Assembly: GCA_963170055.1 (NCBI GenBank)
Contig: CAUJGJ010000328.1
Span: 160,701 to 203,200, forward strand
Reading direction: 5' to 3'
DNA: 42,500 bases
From: Halisarca cf. caerulea
Lineage: Eukaryota > Porifera > Demospongiae > Chondrillida > Halisarcidae
Positions within the stretch are counted from its first letter, which is position 1, and each line of letters starts with the position of its first letter. Position numbers and translations under genes: made by a program. The notes under the pieces were generated by a model, which did not search any database, was not told where the DNA came from, and was given only the letters and a program-made list of their open reading frames with translations. Of this stretch, positions 26,080 to 38,514 are shown one piece after another.

Positions 26080-26780
26080 CATGCACACTCATATTATGTG
26101 CACAAATACATACAGACACACCAATTTTATCGCACATACAAACTGCAAAGGAATCCTGTACGTGAATGTTCCAAAAACAATTATCTAATAGGATTCTTTG
26201 TAGTATCTATGGTATCTAGCAGCATAATGGACACACACACACATGCAAACATGTGCTGTACACACACACACACCAACACATACAAACTGTAAAGGATTAC
26301 TGCACATGCATGTTCCCAAAATAAATATCTAACAGGAAACTCGTATACTTACTACGAATATCATTGCGCACGAACATGGCTGTTGACATACTTTTTGCCA
26401 CCGATGCCGCTTTAGTTTCCAAAGCGTAAATCATTCTGCCTTATAGATAAGGTCACTTACCAAGTTTGTTTTGGAGCATTCGCCATAGTCAGAAAGTACT
26501 CGCGTCTTTTTCCTAGGAGGAGTTAGCGAACAACCGTTTCGAAGGTGAAAGTCGTATTCCTGTCAGGATTCGTCCGTACAACAAATATGACGGCTCGTAT
26601 AAACATGCATGTACGGGTTATTTTCGAAATTTCACTATTTCGCAAGTAAAATTGAAGAGGAGCCTTACGTTCTCTTTCCAGAACCTACAGTTAACGATCG
26701 TGAACAGTTGTCCTCAGTCAGTCGCAGCGCGCGTCAGTGAACTGCGAACAAAATATCGGCCTACTTTAGTAAGATAATAA
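24840..26780. repeat. Diverged duplication enclosing (CA)n arrays
   Basis: About 24840-25240 and 26370-26780 share, in order, TCCTAGGAGGAGTTA, AAAGCCGTAT/AAAGTCGTATT, AAATATG(A/G)CG, GTACGGG and ATTTCGCAAG. A second direct pair of about 100 bp (25421-25515, 25673-25775) lies between. CA microsatellites occur at about 25254-25389, 25519-25626, 25907-25974 and 26020-26077. No gene is credible. Confidence 0.7.
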
Positions 26781-27249
26781 GATAATATATATGTCTGTAC
26801 CCAAGATCCTGCTGCATCCCTGCTGTCTGCCGCATGCACAAACTACCAGTTATTAGAAATTATTTCATGTATGTGGCGTGCAAGATTTGGTTGACCCTAT
26901 TTGTTATTATATGACACTGCTCATTTCTTTTCTTTTGTATTTTTTTTTTCTCTCTTTCTGATGAAAGTGCTACATGGGGCCAGTGTGTGCCCTAGTGCCA
27001 ATGGGCATGGTGCACTGTAATAATTATTGATTGATTGATTGATTGATATATCATACTATTATTTTATTGTTAACATGCATGCATGTATTGCATTTAATTT
27101 CTCCTAAATAATAAACTGACATGTTCATTCCCTCTGCATGTTTGCGGAATTCACACATCATGCCTTAGAGTATGTACAGACTATATTTTTTGAGGATGAT
27201 TTAGAAGAGATGTATTTCGACGATTTGGAGGATTACTAGCTGCCCCATA
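26781..27249. repeat. Possible non-LTR 3' end with (ATTG)n tail
   Basis: A stretch ending GTGCACTGTAATAATTATTG runs into ATTGATTGATTGATTGAT (about 27027-27046), the kind of simple-repeat tail seen on some non-LTR elements. No coding sequence supports it. Confidence 0.3.
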
Positions 27250-27251
27250 TA

Positions 27252-27865
27252 CTGTAAATTCTCTAATTATTCGGCACTCTTATTATTCGGCAACTGCCTA
27301 AATAGGGTCGAATTGCGTCTTAGACTCTAATTTTTGCCGAAAAATGGGCTACCCTAATTTTTAGTCTATGACTCTAATTATTCGTCATTACGAGGCTTTG
27401 TTCTTTTATCCAGCTTCTTTATCTTGTGCCACTGTTTTCTTTTTCCTTTGTTGTTTATTCTTGTATCGTCTAGCTCTGTTAGGTGCAGTGTGCAGATTGA
27501 GCAGAATTATCTAGTAGATTTCTAGAGCCGAAATGGATAGCCAACTTGAGTTTCAGTCGCCAACGCCCAAATCACCCCATCTTCCCGATGACAATAGTCC
27601 TAGCAGACCGTGGCCAGCAACAACTCCATCTCCTCCCAAAATGTCCTGGGATAGCGACTCAGATGGACGATTCAGCAACAGCGAGGAATCGGTTAAAAAG
27701 AATTCCACCATTTTTTCCCCTATCATTTCGGCGCTACTCTAATTTTCGTCGTGGTTTCCTAATATTTCGTCACGCTTCCGATTGTGTCCATTTTAATTGC
27801 CTAGGTATTCTAATTGCCGAAATGGTCCTGGAATTTGCTCTGCCGAATAATTAGAGAATTTACGG
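27252..27865. mobile_element. Tc1/mariner/pogo-like MITE with TA duplication
   Basis: Left end CTGTAAATTCTCTAATTATT and right end (reverse complement CCGTAAATTCTCTAATTATT) form an inverted repeat of about 26 bp. TA flanks both sides (27250-27251, 27866-27867). The motif CTCTAATTATTCG and variants recur several times inside each end. Length is 614 bp. Confidence 0.85.
27533..27742 (+). CDS. Short Pro/Ser-rich ORF inside the MITE
   Basis: It is 69 codons from ATG 27533, beginning MDSQLEFQSPTPKSPHLPDD, rich in Pro, Ser and Asp. No domain is recognised. It may be a remnant first exon of the parent transposon's gene, or chance. Confidence 0.25.
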   Translation: MDSQLEFQSPTPKSPHLPDDNSPSRPWPATTPSPPKMSWDSDSDGRFSNSEESVKKNSTIFSPIISALL

Positions 27866-27867
27866 TA

Positions 27868-29309
27868 TATATATATTGAACCCCCCTCGCAATTCGCGAA
27901 CTTTATAGGGTCAGCTGGCAGAACTTCCTTCTCTCGGCCCTGCCAGAGCTGAACAGAATAGCTGCAGCGTTTGTTTCACCCACAGCCTGCATGCAGCATC
28001 TATTCCATCGGGATCTCTGTGTCCTGCAGGCATTTAAACCCCACATCAGACTCCCCTTATTGCCACATGCATGATTTTACTTTGATTTATTCCAATTTGT
28101 AACTTTTGGCAATAATGTGGTGTTTCTCCCCTATAGTATTTACATTATAGGTCATGGTGATTGCATCTTAATTAATTCAAATTTAACATGCATTGTATAA
28201 TAATATGTATGTATTATTCATTCAGATAATTATTAATTTATCATTAATACTAATGCATGAATCATGCATGCAGCTATATAATAGTATCTGTATAGATTAA
28301 TTTAATAATATTATACTTTTTCTCTTGATCCACTTCATAGTCCTCTATATACTTCTATATAGCTGCAGTTAAGTCTATATATATCTATAGCCACCCAGGC
28401 AACCACCAGTGCTGTCATCTTTCACAGAACGTACATGCAGCCTGCCAGTTTAGAGCACTTGTCCATGACCGACATGCACCCGGGTCTGAGAGCCCATAAT
28501 GCATAGCCTTAGGTGGGCAGTTGCAGCATGAGGCCTAGGGCTTTTCTGGTCCTGCTTCACTGGGCAAGCCCACCGTGGGGAGTACCCCCCCTACTATACT
28601 TGATGACTCTATCCGAGGGGCCTGGGGGACCCCTACCAGGGCCTGGGCCTTGCCGCCAGGGATAGCATGTAGGTAGGGAAAGGTAATTGGAAGGTAACCT
28701 CATGGGAGGCACCTTGGAACCCAAAGGTCACGCGGTTGTAGGTCTCAGGGGTTAAAGGTCTTAGGGATCAAAGGTTACGAGGTTAAAGGTCATGGGGCAG
28801 GGCTTGCACCTGTACTACCAAGGAGCCTATGTGTTCCAGTGAATACTGGTACACAAGCGTCTCTGGCTAAGTACATGTACACAGCTAGCATTGGTAAGGG
28901 TAGGCAGAGTAGCTGGGTCAACGATGCTGGGCAAGTAGGGACCACTGCTTTGTGTTCTTCTAGCGGGGAATAAAGACATTAAACTTGATATGGAGCTTGA
29001 TCAGCCACAAACGTAAGATGATACCACAGGTTTCAACTGAGCGTCCAAGTGTTTCACCCGGCTGTCAGATTGGAAACTTTTAGTTTCTCATGAGTGAAGC
29101 CAGATAAACGAGTTTGGCAACAAAGGGGCAGAGTCTTCATTAAGCTGCTTACGAGGGGTCCGCCGAGATTCCAAGGAGTTGCGGACCCCCCGGCTGCTTA
29201 CGGAGGTGGTCTTGTTGTGAATGCTATATACAGTGTCCGCCAGTTTTCTGGATCTTTTTTATATTATAGTGTCTGATTGTATACATACCTGAAACTCGTA
29301 ACCTATATG
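27868..29309. other. Non-coding interval with degenerate AGGTC repeats
   Basis: At 28722-28800 there are about five imperfect units with AAAGGTCA, TAGGTCTC, AAAGGTCT, AAAGGTTA and AAAGGTCA. A GAATAAAG at about 28969 could be a polyadenylation signal. No coding sequence is recognised. Confidence 0.4.
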
Positions 29310-29317
29310 TTTGGACT

Positions 29318-30120
29318 TAGTCCGGCGTAGCTCAGACCCAATCTCGCTCAGCCATTTTCGGGGACTGACGTCACCGGGTGAGGCGAGAAAGCGTCTGGGG
29401 TATTTCATCACTGTTAGCGAGTAAAGTCAGGCATTGACCTTGACCTGTGAATATCATTTAAATCAAATGAATATCATTAAAAAGCTATTAAGTTAACTCT
29501 ATCCTCGCATCACTTGTGTGTGTCGCATCTTTTGGATTGTACCACTTCTCGGCGATAAAACTGCTTCTTCCTCAGTTAGCGAAACCGATCGCGAACGGTA
29601 GCGAAGCCGAAACTATCGTCTTCCCAAACCCCTTTGTTAAACTAATAAGGGTGTTTTCGTTCCTCAGTACAGCTATGATCAATGGAGTCTGCTTAGCCTT
29701 TGTCGAGCTCAGCAAGCCAGTGGATTCTAAGCTTTCCCAGCACGTTGTCCTTTGACGGCTTAGCCGTTTTACAGTCTAAGGTATAGCATTTAGAATGTAT
29801 ACTTTTTCGTATGAATATATACATTTTACAAATGGTTCTCACACGGAATCGTTATCTTCTTTTGCTTAGAGGGGGACTCTGTGAAATTTTATAAGATTTC
29901 GATTTGATGTGGAAGGGGTTTGAATATCTATGGCTTAGTAAACGGTCAAATTAAATTTGCTTCAGCGTTGCAGAAAGGCATGCAAGCTATATTTAATGAT
30001 CATATCAAGGTAAACTCCGCCCCCTTTGCACAAACTCAGTATACGAAATACCCCAGACCCTTTCTCGCCTTCCTGGTGATGTCAGTCACGGCGAGCATGG
30101 GTCTGGCTACGCGGGACTAG
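29318..30120. mobile_element. 803-bp MITE with 8-bp target duplication (hAT- or P-like)
   Basis: TTTGGACT occurs at 29310-29317 and again at 30121-30128. Between them, inverted ends share TAGTCC(G/C)GCGTAGC, CAGACCCA, GACTGAC and GGCGAGAAAG...GTCTGGGGTATTTC over about 90 bp (left about 29318-29407, right about 30040-30120). An 8-bp duplication is typical of hAT and P superfamilies. No transposase is inside. Confidence 0.85.
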
Positions 30121-30128
30121 TTTGGACT

Positions 30129-33100
30129 TGGCCGCTATATAATATTGATAGAAACGGGAACAAAATGACTACCACCACGTGGCACCTGTGAAGATGCAAG
30201 AATTGTGAGGCTGAAATCCAATAGAAGGAGCGGTGCTGACGGTGACAGCAACGGAGACGCGAATTTTGCAACTGCTATTCACCCCTTTGTTCACCAGTTT
30301 TGTAATGATGCCTTGCCAGGGCCCTGCAGTGCTCTTTGGCCTACCAAGCCTTGCCCTACATTCTGGGGATAACCCTGTGTCCGAGGCTTTTCTTTTGTAT
30401 CACATTGTATTCCTCAATTGAATAATAATGTGTCTGCCCCCTTCCGTATAAGTCTATAATATTGTATAGTTCATGCATTGTTGGTCATTTTTGTATCGTA
30501 TACGAATTATATCTTCACATTTCTGTAGAGACCTTCTGAGCTACTATAACCACTGACAGTGGGCCGGTGCCAGAAAGTGTATATACAGATGGGACTTCAA
30601 GTCAACAGAATTCGAATCGTTATCATCTCGGGAGATCTTTGCATGATATAATAATATTATATCCAAAGGTACATAGTGGAATTTTCATGAGAAGAATTTG
30701 TCAATGATGTCTGTTTATGTTTTGTATGTACCACAGCAGGTACATCTATTCAGGCTTTAGAAGAAAGAGTAAATCAGAGCAGCTCAAATTGGGACCAATA
30801 TGTACATACGTACGTATGTCATGTACTAGAACTTGCCTTGTTCATCTGGTGAGTTTCACATACATATTATAATGTATCAGTATATTTTCTAATTGTTTTT
30901 TGGCAATATGTGCCTTTTGTTTATACTGTTCAATTTATCTTTGCATAGGATAGAATTTTCATAGGATAGAAGTTGTTGGGACGGTGATCCAATTGATCAC
31001 ATTCAGCAAAACATTTGCAACAGAAGAAGAATCTGATGTAAGATCCTAATCTAACCTAGTGGTGACAAGAAAAACTTCAAAACTTTCACTTGGTTTGACT
31101 GTCTAAAAGTTTGTATTCATTTAGTCTAAGAACTTTTAAGAACAAACATTGCCTTAAGTTTTCTTTTCTTCAGATACTGAACTGTAAATGCAATTAGTAT
31201 TTTTAAATTAATTCTGCTGCAACAATACAGGCATTTCTGTATTACTGTTGTATTATACATAACCATAGGCCTATAAATAGATACATCTTGTTACTATAAA
31301 TAGACATTCCTTGGGCCTACATTAATGATATTCAGTGTTGTGCAAACTATTGGTGAGTGTCGAATCTGACAACGGAAGTAGGATGGTTAACAAACTTTGT
31401 AAACGGAAACATTGGTGTACAACGTATTCTAAGGTTTTTAAACTGTGTGTACCACGATTAGGAAACTACTGAAAAACAGTGTTTTACAAATACTTTACAG
31501 AGGTGTACAAATGTGTAAATTTGGCCCTTTTTTGCTGTGATCGTGGATAAAAAAAATATAGTTTCTAATCCCCATTGCATACAAGTCAATATATTTTATC
31601 GCATGTAATAGAACATTATGGATATAGGAATATTTCTTCTCAGTGCGAGGGGTATGCTATTATAAGAGTGTTCCACTGTAGTATTAGGTTTACTTGGTGT
31701 TCAACGCCATCCTTCCCGGGTTTGCCTGTTAATTCACTGTTAGCTTGCATGTGGCTGCAATTAAAAATTGCATGGAGGGTTATATAGTGGTATGAATAAC
31801 TTAAAGGTTTTTTCATCAAATTCCCCAAATACATTCATGCAACAGGGATATACCATGTTTAAACTCTGAATTAAGGCAGGTATTCAAATGAATTCTATGG
31901 CGGCTAGATTGACTCCTATTTTGGCTTTACTGCAGATATCCTCATGGAATACTAATGTAAGAACGCGACCCGAGCAGGGTATCACAGATTCGATGCTGAT
32001 AGTGAGCGATAGCAACGGAGCAAAGTCAATGACACTTTAATTCACCAGTCACAGAAGCTAACTACAAAACTCAGTGTTCTACTTAAATACAAAAGCAGCA
32101 AACATAAGATTGATTTGAGTGCAAAGATTAAAGGGTACAAAGATAACTTTGACCACACTTTGAAATAGGAAGTCACGTTCAACAATAATTAATAAAGGTG
32201 GTGGAAGGAAATTAAGGATGACTTATAAAATAGTCACATGGCACAAAAAGGTGACTTCCACATTGCAAACCAGACAGACAATCAATCTACTAATGATGTA
32301 ACCAAAAGTTACAAAGACTAAACCATAAGTGTTAAACTAGTGTGGCTTTACACGTGAGCAACTAAAAGGGTAAATCTATAGTCTAAGACATAGTCTAGAC
32401 AGATTGAAGGACTGGTGAACATACACATGCACATACTCAAACAAGCACACACACACACACACACACACGAGTCAAGCACAGGCTGTACTGTCACACTGTT
32501 ACACTAAGACTTATAGTAGGTATATATTAATGTATGTTAACGGATACAGACGTGGATATTATTACTAAATATGTCAAATGTGTGTTTGTAACATGTACAT
32601 AAAAGGTAATATTAACAGGTATTTTCTGCAAATACATTTTGACCTGGGGCTCATAGGACTTGGGGTAGGTGTTGACCTCCGGGTGCAAAGTAGGGATTAT
32701 GTATGCAGCTTTATGTCAAGGGGAAGCTACTGTGAACTCTGACACCGAATGCCAGGAAATAAATTAACGGGTTAGGCTGTGAAGCACCTGGGGGGAGGCC
32801 CTACACCCCCACTTAAGTACAAGACAGGGGTTCACTAAGTGATCACCCTGGTAGAATACTATTATATGTTAGAGTATGTAATTAGGTAATGTATAATTAT
32901 ATTAAGGTATAGATTGGCCCATCTTATAAGGGTGGAAGATGCAAGGCATCAATGAATATATTTATGGATATGAATATGATTACAACATACCTTTGCATCT
33001 GTCATGGATATCATTACTATTAAGTGCACATACAATTTTTTGTACAGCTGCACTCGTATACAACTAATTTTAATTATACTGTACATCAAACTTCATTCAA

Positions 33101-34083
33101 TGAGTAAACTAATTTAGAAGTAAAATAAGAAATAATTATGCATTAAATATACCCAACGACTTACATGGGGCCTTCGGTAGTGGTTGTTTGCTGCTGGGTG
33201 TGGATAATAGCTAGTCTGCGATAAGGCCTTGAGCCTTGTTGGTACATTTCATCCAGTTCTTGAACAAAATTATCAAGTTTTAGCAACAAGAACAAAAGCT
33301 CAATTATACAATGTAATGCATGTACAGTATATCAAACTTATGTCAGTACAGGGGCATGTACATGTGGTTCTTCAATTAAGTAGTTTGTGGACCATGGCAA
33401 ACAGTCTATGTATGTTTGTGTGTGTATGTTTACATACTAGCAGGGAAACCCGCCTTCGGCAGGCTCGCCGGCTATGTCGATCACGAAGCATATATGCGTT
33501 GTCATATCATGTACATCGTTGCATTGTGCGTATTGTTGAGTAGACCAGTAACTGTGAACAACAATAATTATTATGTTTCCAGATTCTGAAATGAAAACTG
33601 TGCGGTGGCAGGAGTGGTTTCTGACGTGTATTATATGACAATGAAAATATATATTCAAAATGATTAGTGCAGAATTTCCTTGTATAGACAATGTTTTTAG
33701 TTACCAAGCAAAGCAAGGTTCTGCCTTGCAAGGACTTGATCTCTCGTTTCGTTTGCATGGGACAGTGTAAACTTGCTGATTTTGTCCCATTTCTGTTTTG
33801 TCTACATGATAATATCCAGTAGAGCTGAATCTGTTTGCTTGCAAACTCCTTCACTCTTGTGGATGCAGCACTCCTGATTCAAATAATCTATCTATTTGTC
33901 TAACTATTTATCTACCTATCTCTCTATGAATTTCCATTTCTTTGGACAGAAGACTTCCTTGGACAAGGAGATAAAATGATCCAGGTACACTCATATGTGC
34001 AACAGTGTGACAGTACAGCCTGTGCTTGACTCATGTGTGTGTGTGTGTGCTTGTTTGAGTATGTGTACTATATAACGCTCGTC

Positions 34084-34138
<55 letters not shown>

Positions 34139-34968
34139 GGATTTGAAGAAAAGTCTTATAATAGAGAATTTATATAATAGTAATAGAGAAGTATGAATTT
34201 ATACAGGAATGAGTTATAGGAATTGTTTTGAAAACAATTGCCAAATATGGCAATTATTTTCAAAACAATTGTCCAGTTACAATAAACAGTATGTTCAATG
34301 AATGTTCAGCTGTGCACTTACACTCCAATGCTTTGCAAGTGATTCGAGTGCGTGGGGCGGCAGCCCCCACGAGTTTTTAACTCGAATTACTTGTTCATAG
34401 CTTCGGTTCTCAACTTGTACAAGCTTTAGAGCGTCAAACAAGGGCTTAACAAGTAGGTAGACTTATAAACTTTTCGATAATTTCCCTGTTGAGAGGCCTG
34501 TAGTTATCATGAAGAAGCTAGTGAGGTTTTTCTAAGCCCTGGGTGCTACACGGAGGAACGTGTCTAAGACTATTTTTTCACATAAATAGCTAATAGTATA
34601 TAGCAACACATTCACTAACTTTTCCATGCAGGGGCATTAACAATTCCTCTCGAAAGCCGAGATCTGCAAAATTGGCCCTCAAAACGTAAAATCCAAGCTC
34701 CTATAACTTCGGGCAGGAACAAAAGTTCTCTTGCCCCCACATGGAAAAGTTGTATTCGATAAATAGCTCGAAGCTGGCACCAAGAAACTGTCTCCAGCTT
34801 GTTCCCTCGCGTAGCACCCAGCCGAAAACTAGAATTCCGAAGAACATCCAGTTAGGTCACGAGCCAACATGTGACAAAACAACTGTGACGACAGAAAACA
34901 TCACTAAATGCGGATTCGTCTTTCGTATACGCCCGAATAACAGCTCGAATCACGGGATAAATGCGTGA
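30129..34968. other. Long gene-free interval
   Basis: No coding sequence is credible. About 85 bp around a short CA run at 32410-32505 occurs inverted at about 33985-34070. A (TA)n array lies at about 34085-34134, and a nearly perfect 53-bp palindrome at about 34219-34271. Confidence 0.5.
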
Positions 34969-35598
34969 CTAATAACTTATAGGCGCCGAAAGATAACGTT
35001 TCACCCCTATGCAAACTGAGGAGCATGCACTATCATAACAAATCTGGACATGTCCCACATGCGTTTGTCCATTTGATTTCCTGTAATAACATCGATCAGA
35101 ATGTGGTGAGCCAATGACACGTTTAACTTTTTGATTCAGAAACTTCGCATCTGTCAGATCAATTGTTGTGAGGTGCTCTGATCTGGACTTGTCAATCATT
35201 ACTGCTAAAGGAGATTGAGCATTTGTAAGGTTTAAAGAAAGAGTGAAGGCTACACCATCTTCAGAACGAACTACAAGATGCTGATATTGGGGTCCCTGGA
35301 ACCATCCTACCAAAACTACACTAATATTGGAAGATGCATGACTTGTCTGTGACAGTCAAATTTGCAGCATTAAATTTTATGAGCAATAATATGTCATCAA
35401 AGTTAGCATAGAAAAAAAGATCAGTTTTGCCATCAGTAGCATGGTTGGCGATCACACAGTGGGTTCCTGATGCTAAGGCTCCATTCTCAGATGGGACCTT
35501 CACGATCAACATAGGTGTCTGCACCTTTATATCCTGACATGATATCGTAACCTCCTCCCCCGGCAATGTAGTATTATTACATACACACAAAACATGTT
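34969..35598 (-). pseudogene. Unrecognised coding candidate in two frames
   Basis: Starting after a plausible acceptor (TTTACTTCAG|AAC, exon from 35598), a frame of about 90 codons includes LPGEEVTISCQD and TDLFFYANFDDILLLIKF. Near 35320 it stops, and an adjacent frame continues GWFQGPQYQHLVVRSEDGV to TGCYDSA-type cysteine-containing sequence ending at 34969. Cysteines, N-linked glycosylation-like NTT and NLT motifs, and strand-like hydrophobic alternation suggest an extracellular domain. No family is recognised. Alternatives are two exons, a frameshifted relic, or chance. Confidence 0.35.
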
Positions 35599-35639
35599 CT
35601 GAAGTAAATGTGAATATTCTGATTTAAACTCACCAAAAA

Positions 35640-38018
35640 ATTAATGTTCTTGACCAAAAACATGCAACCACAAACAACAAACAGTGATTTTTTCACAAAT
35701 TTGTGATAATAATCAGCAGCCCAAATTGCTAAATCACAAATGAAAACTGAAAATCACAAATTTGTGAAATCCTGCTTGAGTTTGCTAGTGATAGGGCAAT
35801 AACCTGTGAATTATCATGCACTTGTAAGAAAACAAGCTAAAATGGAAATTGTTGTTGGCCCAACATTTGCAAAGTTTTGATAACTTTCTTTTGGTTTTCA
35901 ACATACTTCGCTAAAAACAAGGCTGTTTTGCATAACAATATGCTTGTTTATACAACAATCCCTGCAGATTTGTTATGAAAACAGTATGAAAGTTAGCAAT
36001 TTTGGCTACACTGAAGCCAAATCAGAATTTTCACATTTACTTCAGAACATGTTACAAGCAAACATACATACAAATGCATACATAAAAATGCACAATAATA
36101 CATTAAGGATACAAATCTAGGTGATTTCCTTTTGCAAGTACATGCATGCATGGTCACATATAAAATATGTTTACTATAATAATATTTGACTTGGCAATGC
36201 ATGGAATTGTAGGCAAACCATATGAAGTGAGTTTATGTAATGTATAAGAAAATTTTGTTCAGTATGAAGACATGTCTACATAATTATTCATAATTATAGT
36301 CAGGGGAATATGGAGGAGGGTTAATTTCTGAAGTTTCAGGAAACCCCTCTCAAAACTGACAAGACAAACAAAATAATGTGCTCTTTTAGACTAGATCCAT
36401 GCAGGGAACAAAGTAAAGCTTTGAAAAATAGAACTCTAGCAACAATTCTCAAATGTTGTATAAGGCTTAACTAACCATGCAATGTAAGTCTCTAAATTTT
36501 GTTTTCAAACAAACGACAACGAAAACTGCCATTTTATTTGACATCATGTGACAAAAACGGTGTAATCATTAGGCCTAGTGTACAATAGGCTTGTGGCTTT
36601 GCAAAAACAATTGATATATAATGACTGCAGTAATTAACCATTTCTTATCATTTATGTACAATAACTTGGCTTAAATATAATGATAATTATCAATATTAAT
36701 CAAAATTTAATAGACTTGTAATTAAATTTGCAAGAATGATCGCGCGGCGCAGCAAAGAATTCTTGTACTGGCTGGCCTGAAACCCACCTACAAAAATCCT
36801 CAGTGCATGGCTACGCTCCTGATAGTTATAGTATTATTTGGCTTAAAATGCATGTCCTTATATAATAATTATTATTGTTGAGAGTTAAGCAAATTAATGA
36901 CTTCTGTGGCCTAGATGTCTTCAGTCAGTTACATCTGACAAGTATTGGCTGTTGACCCAAAAATGAATGATTCAAACTGCACTCAGGTAGGTTATGTGCA
37001 CATCGAGCAGCTGAGGGGCGTTTCTGTGGCTTCACACAATATAATCAATTAGCATCTCATTAACTCGAAGCAGTCAGGTGCATTTTGCGTGACTCTTCAG
37101 GATGCTTTTTGATTATCTAGCAAGCCAAGTAGAATTTATGCGCATATAAGTCTCAGACGTCTCCAGTTCTTCATTTTATTCAAATCGTTTTTGCTATTTT
37201 GTTCAAATTCGCTCTAATTCGCTTCGAATTCGACCAAAGCCTTCGCGTACAAAATTCCGTATACTTTAACAACTATACGTTTACGAGTATTAGTCACCTG
37301 ACGATCGTGTGATTGCAAGTAGAAAAAGAATGTTTTGGTCGACCAATTTTCTTTCCGAAACGCGGAGTTGTAAATGGCACTCTAGAGCTTTGAAAGTTTG
37401 CACGCTTGTTAACAAAGTGTAAGTCTAACTTTTCACCGTGGTGGGTTTTGATAGCTGCTACCTTTCGTTTTATGTGCACGTGTTCGTAATTTTATCCTCT
37501 TCGAAAAGTATGAAAACCTGTATATCTCAGGAACAAAGTAGAATTTAAAAATCTACCACGGTGAAAAGTTAGATACTAATCCTAGGAACCTCTCCAGGTA
37601 GATATCATATCACTTAACCGTCATTTAGAACTCCGCGTTTTTCACTAAAGGTTTTTCATATGGGTTGAGCAATCTTCATATTTCTCTTTTGAACGATAAG
37701 AGATTAACAATCGAACAAAGGAAAAGTAAATTTCAAATACTGCTGTAGCATTCTATGTATTCGGTTTTGTTGCTTATGTATCATGTAATGAGAAAATTGG
37801 GGTGTGTTTGCGACCGACTTTGGCGACCGCCATTTTGTTTTATGTGCAAAATGCACATAACTTTCTAGTCTCGTTCCCAGACCCACTTCCGGCCGCCAAT
37901 ATATATAGTATATTGTTAAATATAATAATAGGCAGCTGTAACTAGAGTTAGATGTTGATGAGCAGTTCCAGCAAAGTAGTTCTGAAGGATCACAGTAGGG
38001 TGACGTGGACTGTAACTC
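35640..38018. other. Gene-free AT-rich interval with one inverted repeat
   Basis: At about 37359-37440 and 37556-37642 the words CGCGGAGTT...AAATG and CTAACTTTTCACCGTGG are inverted copies. Nothing else is recognised. Confidence 0.45.
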
Positions 38019-38438
38019 TCACAGGAAGAAACATTGGCAACTAACTTTTATCAGCATTTCTCTTTGCACTCCTTGATCATCCAGCACTCTGACTATTCGT
38101 TCCTTTTCAACTTCTCTATTCCAATTGGGATCTACAGGAGCTCTTTGGAAATGTTCTTCGGCAACTGAACTAATAACATTAAAGACATCATCTTTGCTCA
38201 ACTTGACATGCTCAGGATTACCTTCTGCTCCTGTCTCTTCCAGGTCTATACTGCTCAAAACATAATCATCGATTTTCTTGTCGACACGATCTTCATTATC
38301 AAGACGAATGACAGTTTTCGTAATACTTCCAGGGATACTTCTCCAACTTAGTGTTTCTTCGTCAAATATTTCTACATACACTTTTCTCCCACTGGAATCG
38401 ATGAACACAATGCTGTTATGTGAGCTTAACTCATTCAC
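38019..38438 (-). CDS. Candidate exon of unrecognised gene
   Basis: An open stretch reads VFIDSSGRKVYVEIFDEETL, then WRSIPGSITKTVIRL and NPEHVKLSKDDVFNVISSVA, with even, acidic, protein-like composition. The frame ends shortly after a plausible donor (ATAAAA|GTTAGT, about 38042), so the coding part is probably about 38043-38420 with an upstream acceptor near 38415-38425. The LTR element at 38515 sits just upstream on the coding strand and may have broken a host gene. No family is recognised. Confidence 0.4.
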   Translation of the reverse strand: MNELSSHNSIVFIDSSGRKVYVEIFDEETLSWRSIPGSITKTVIRLDNEDRVDKKIDDYVLSSIDLEETGAEGNPEHVKLSKDDVFNVISSVAEEHFQRAPVDPNWNREVEKERIVRVLDDQGVQREMLIKVSCQCFFL

Positions 38439-38514
38439 ATGCAGTGCTGCTCATCTCCCTTAGCACGGTTTCAGAGAATGTATCAGTACTTCGCCCACCC
38501 AGTCTACAACCAAT

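Noticed and set aside
31956..32984. Possible LTR starting TGTAAGAACGCG and ending ATTACA
   Set aside because: Flanks do not match (CTAA and ACAT), no second copy is present, and no polypurine tract or primer site adjoins it.
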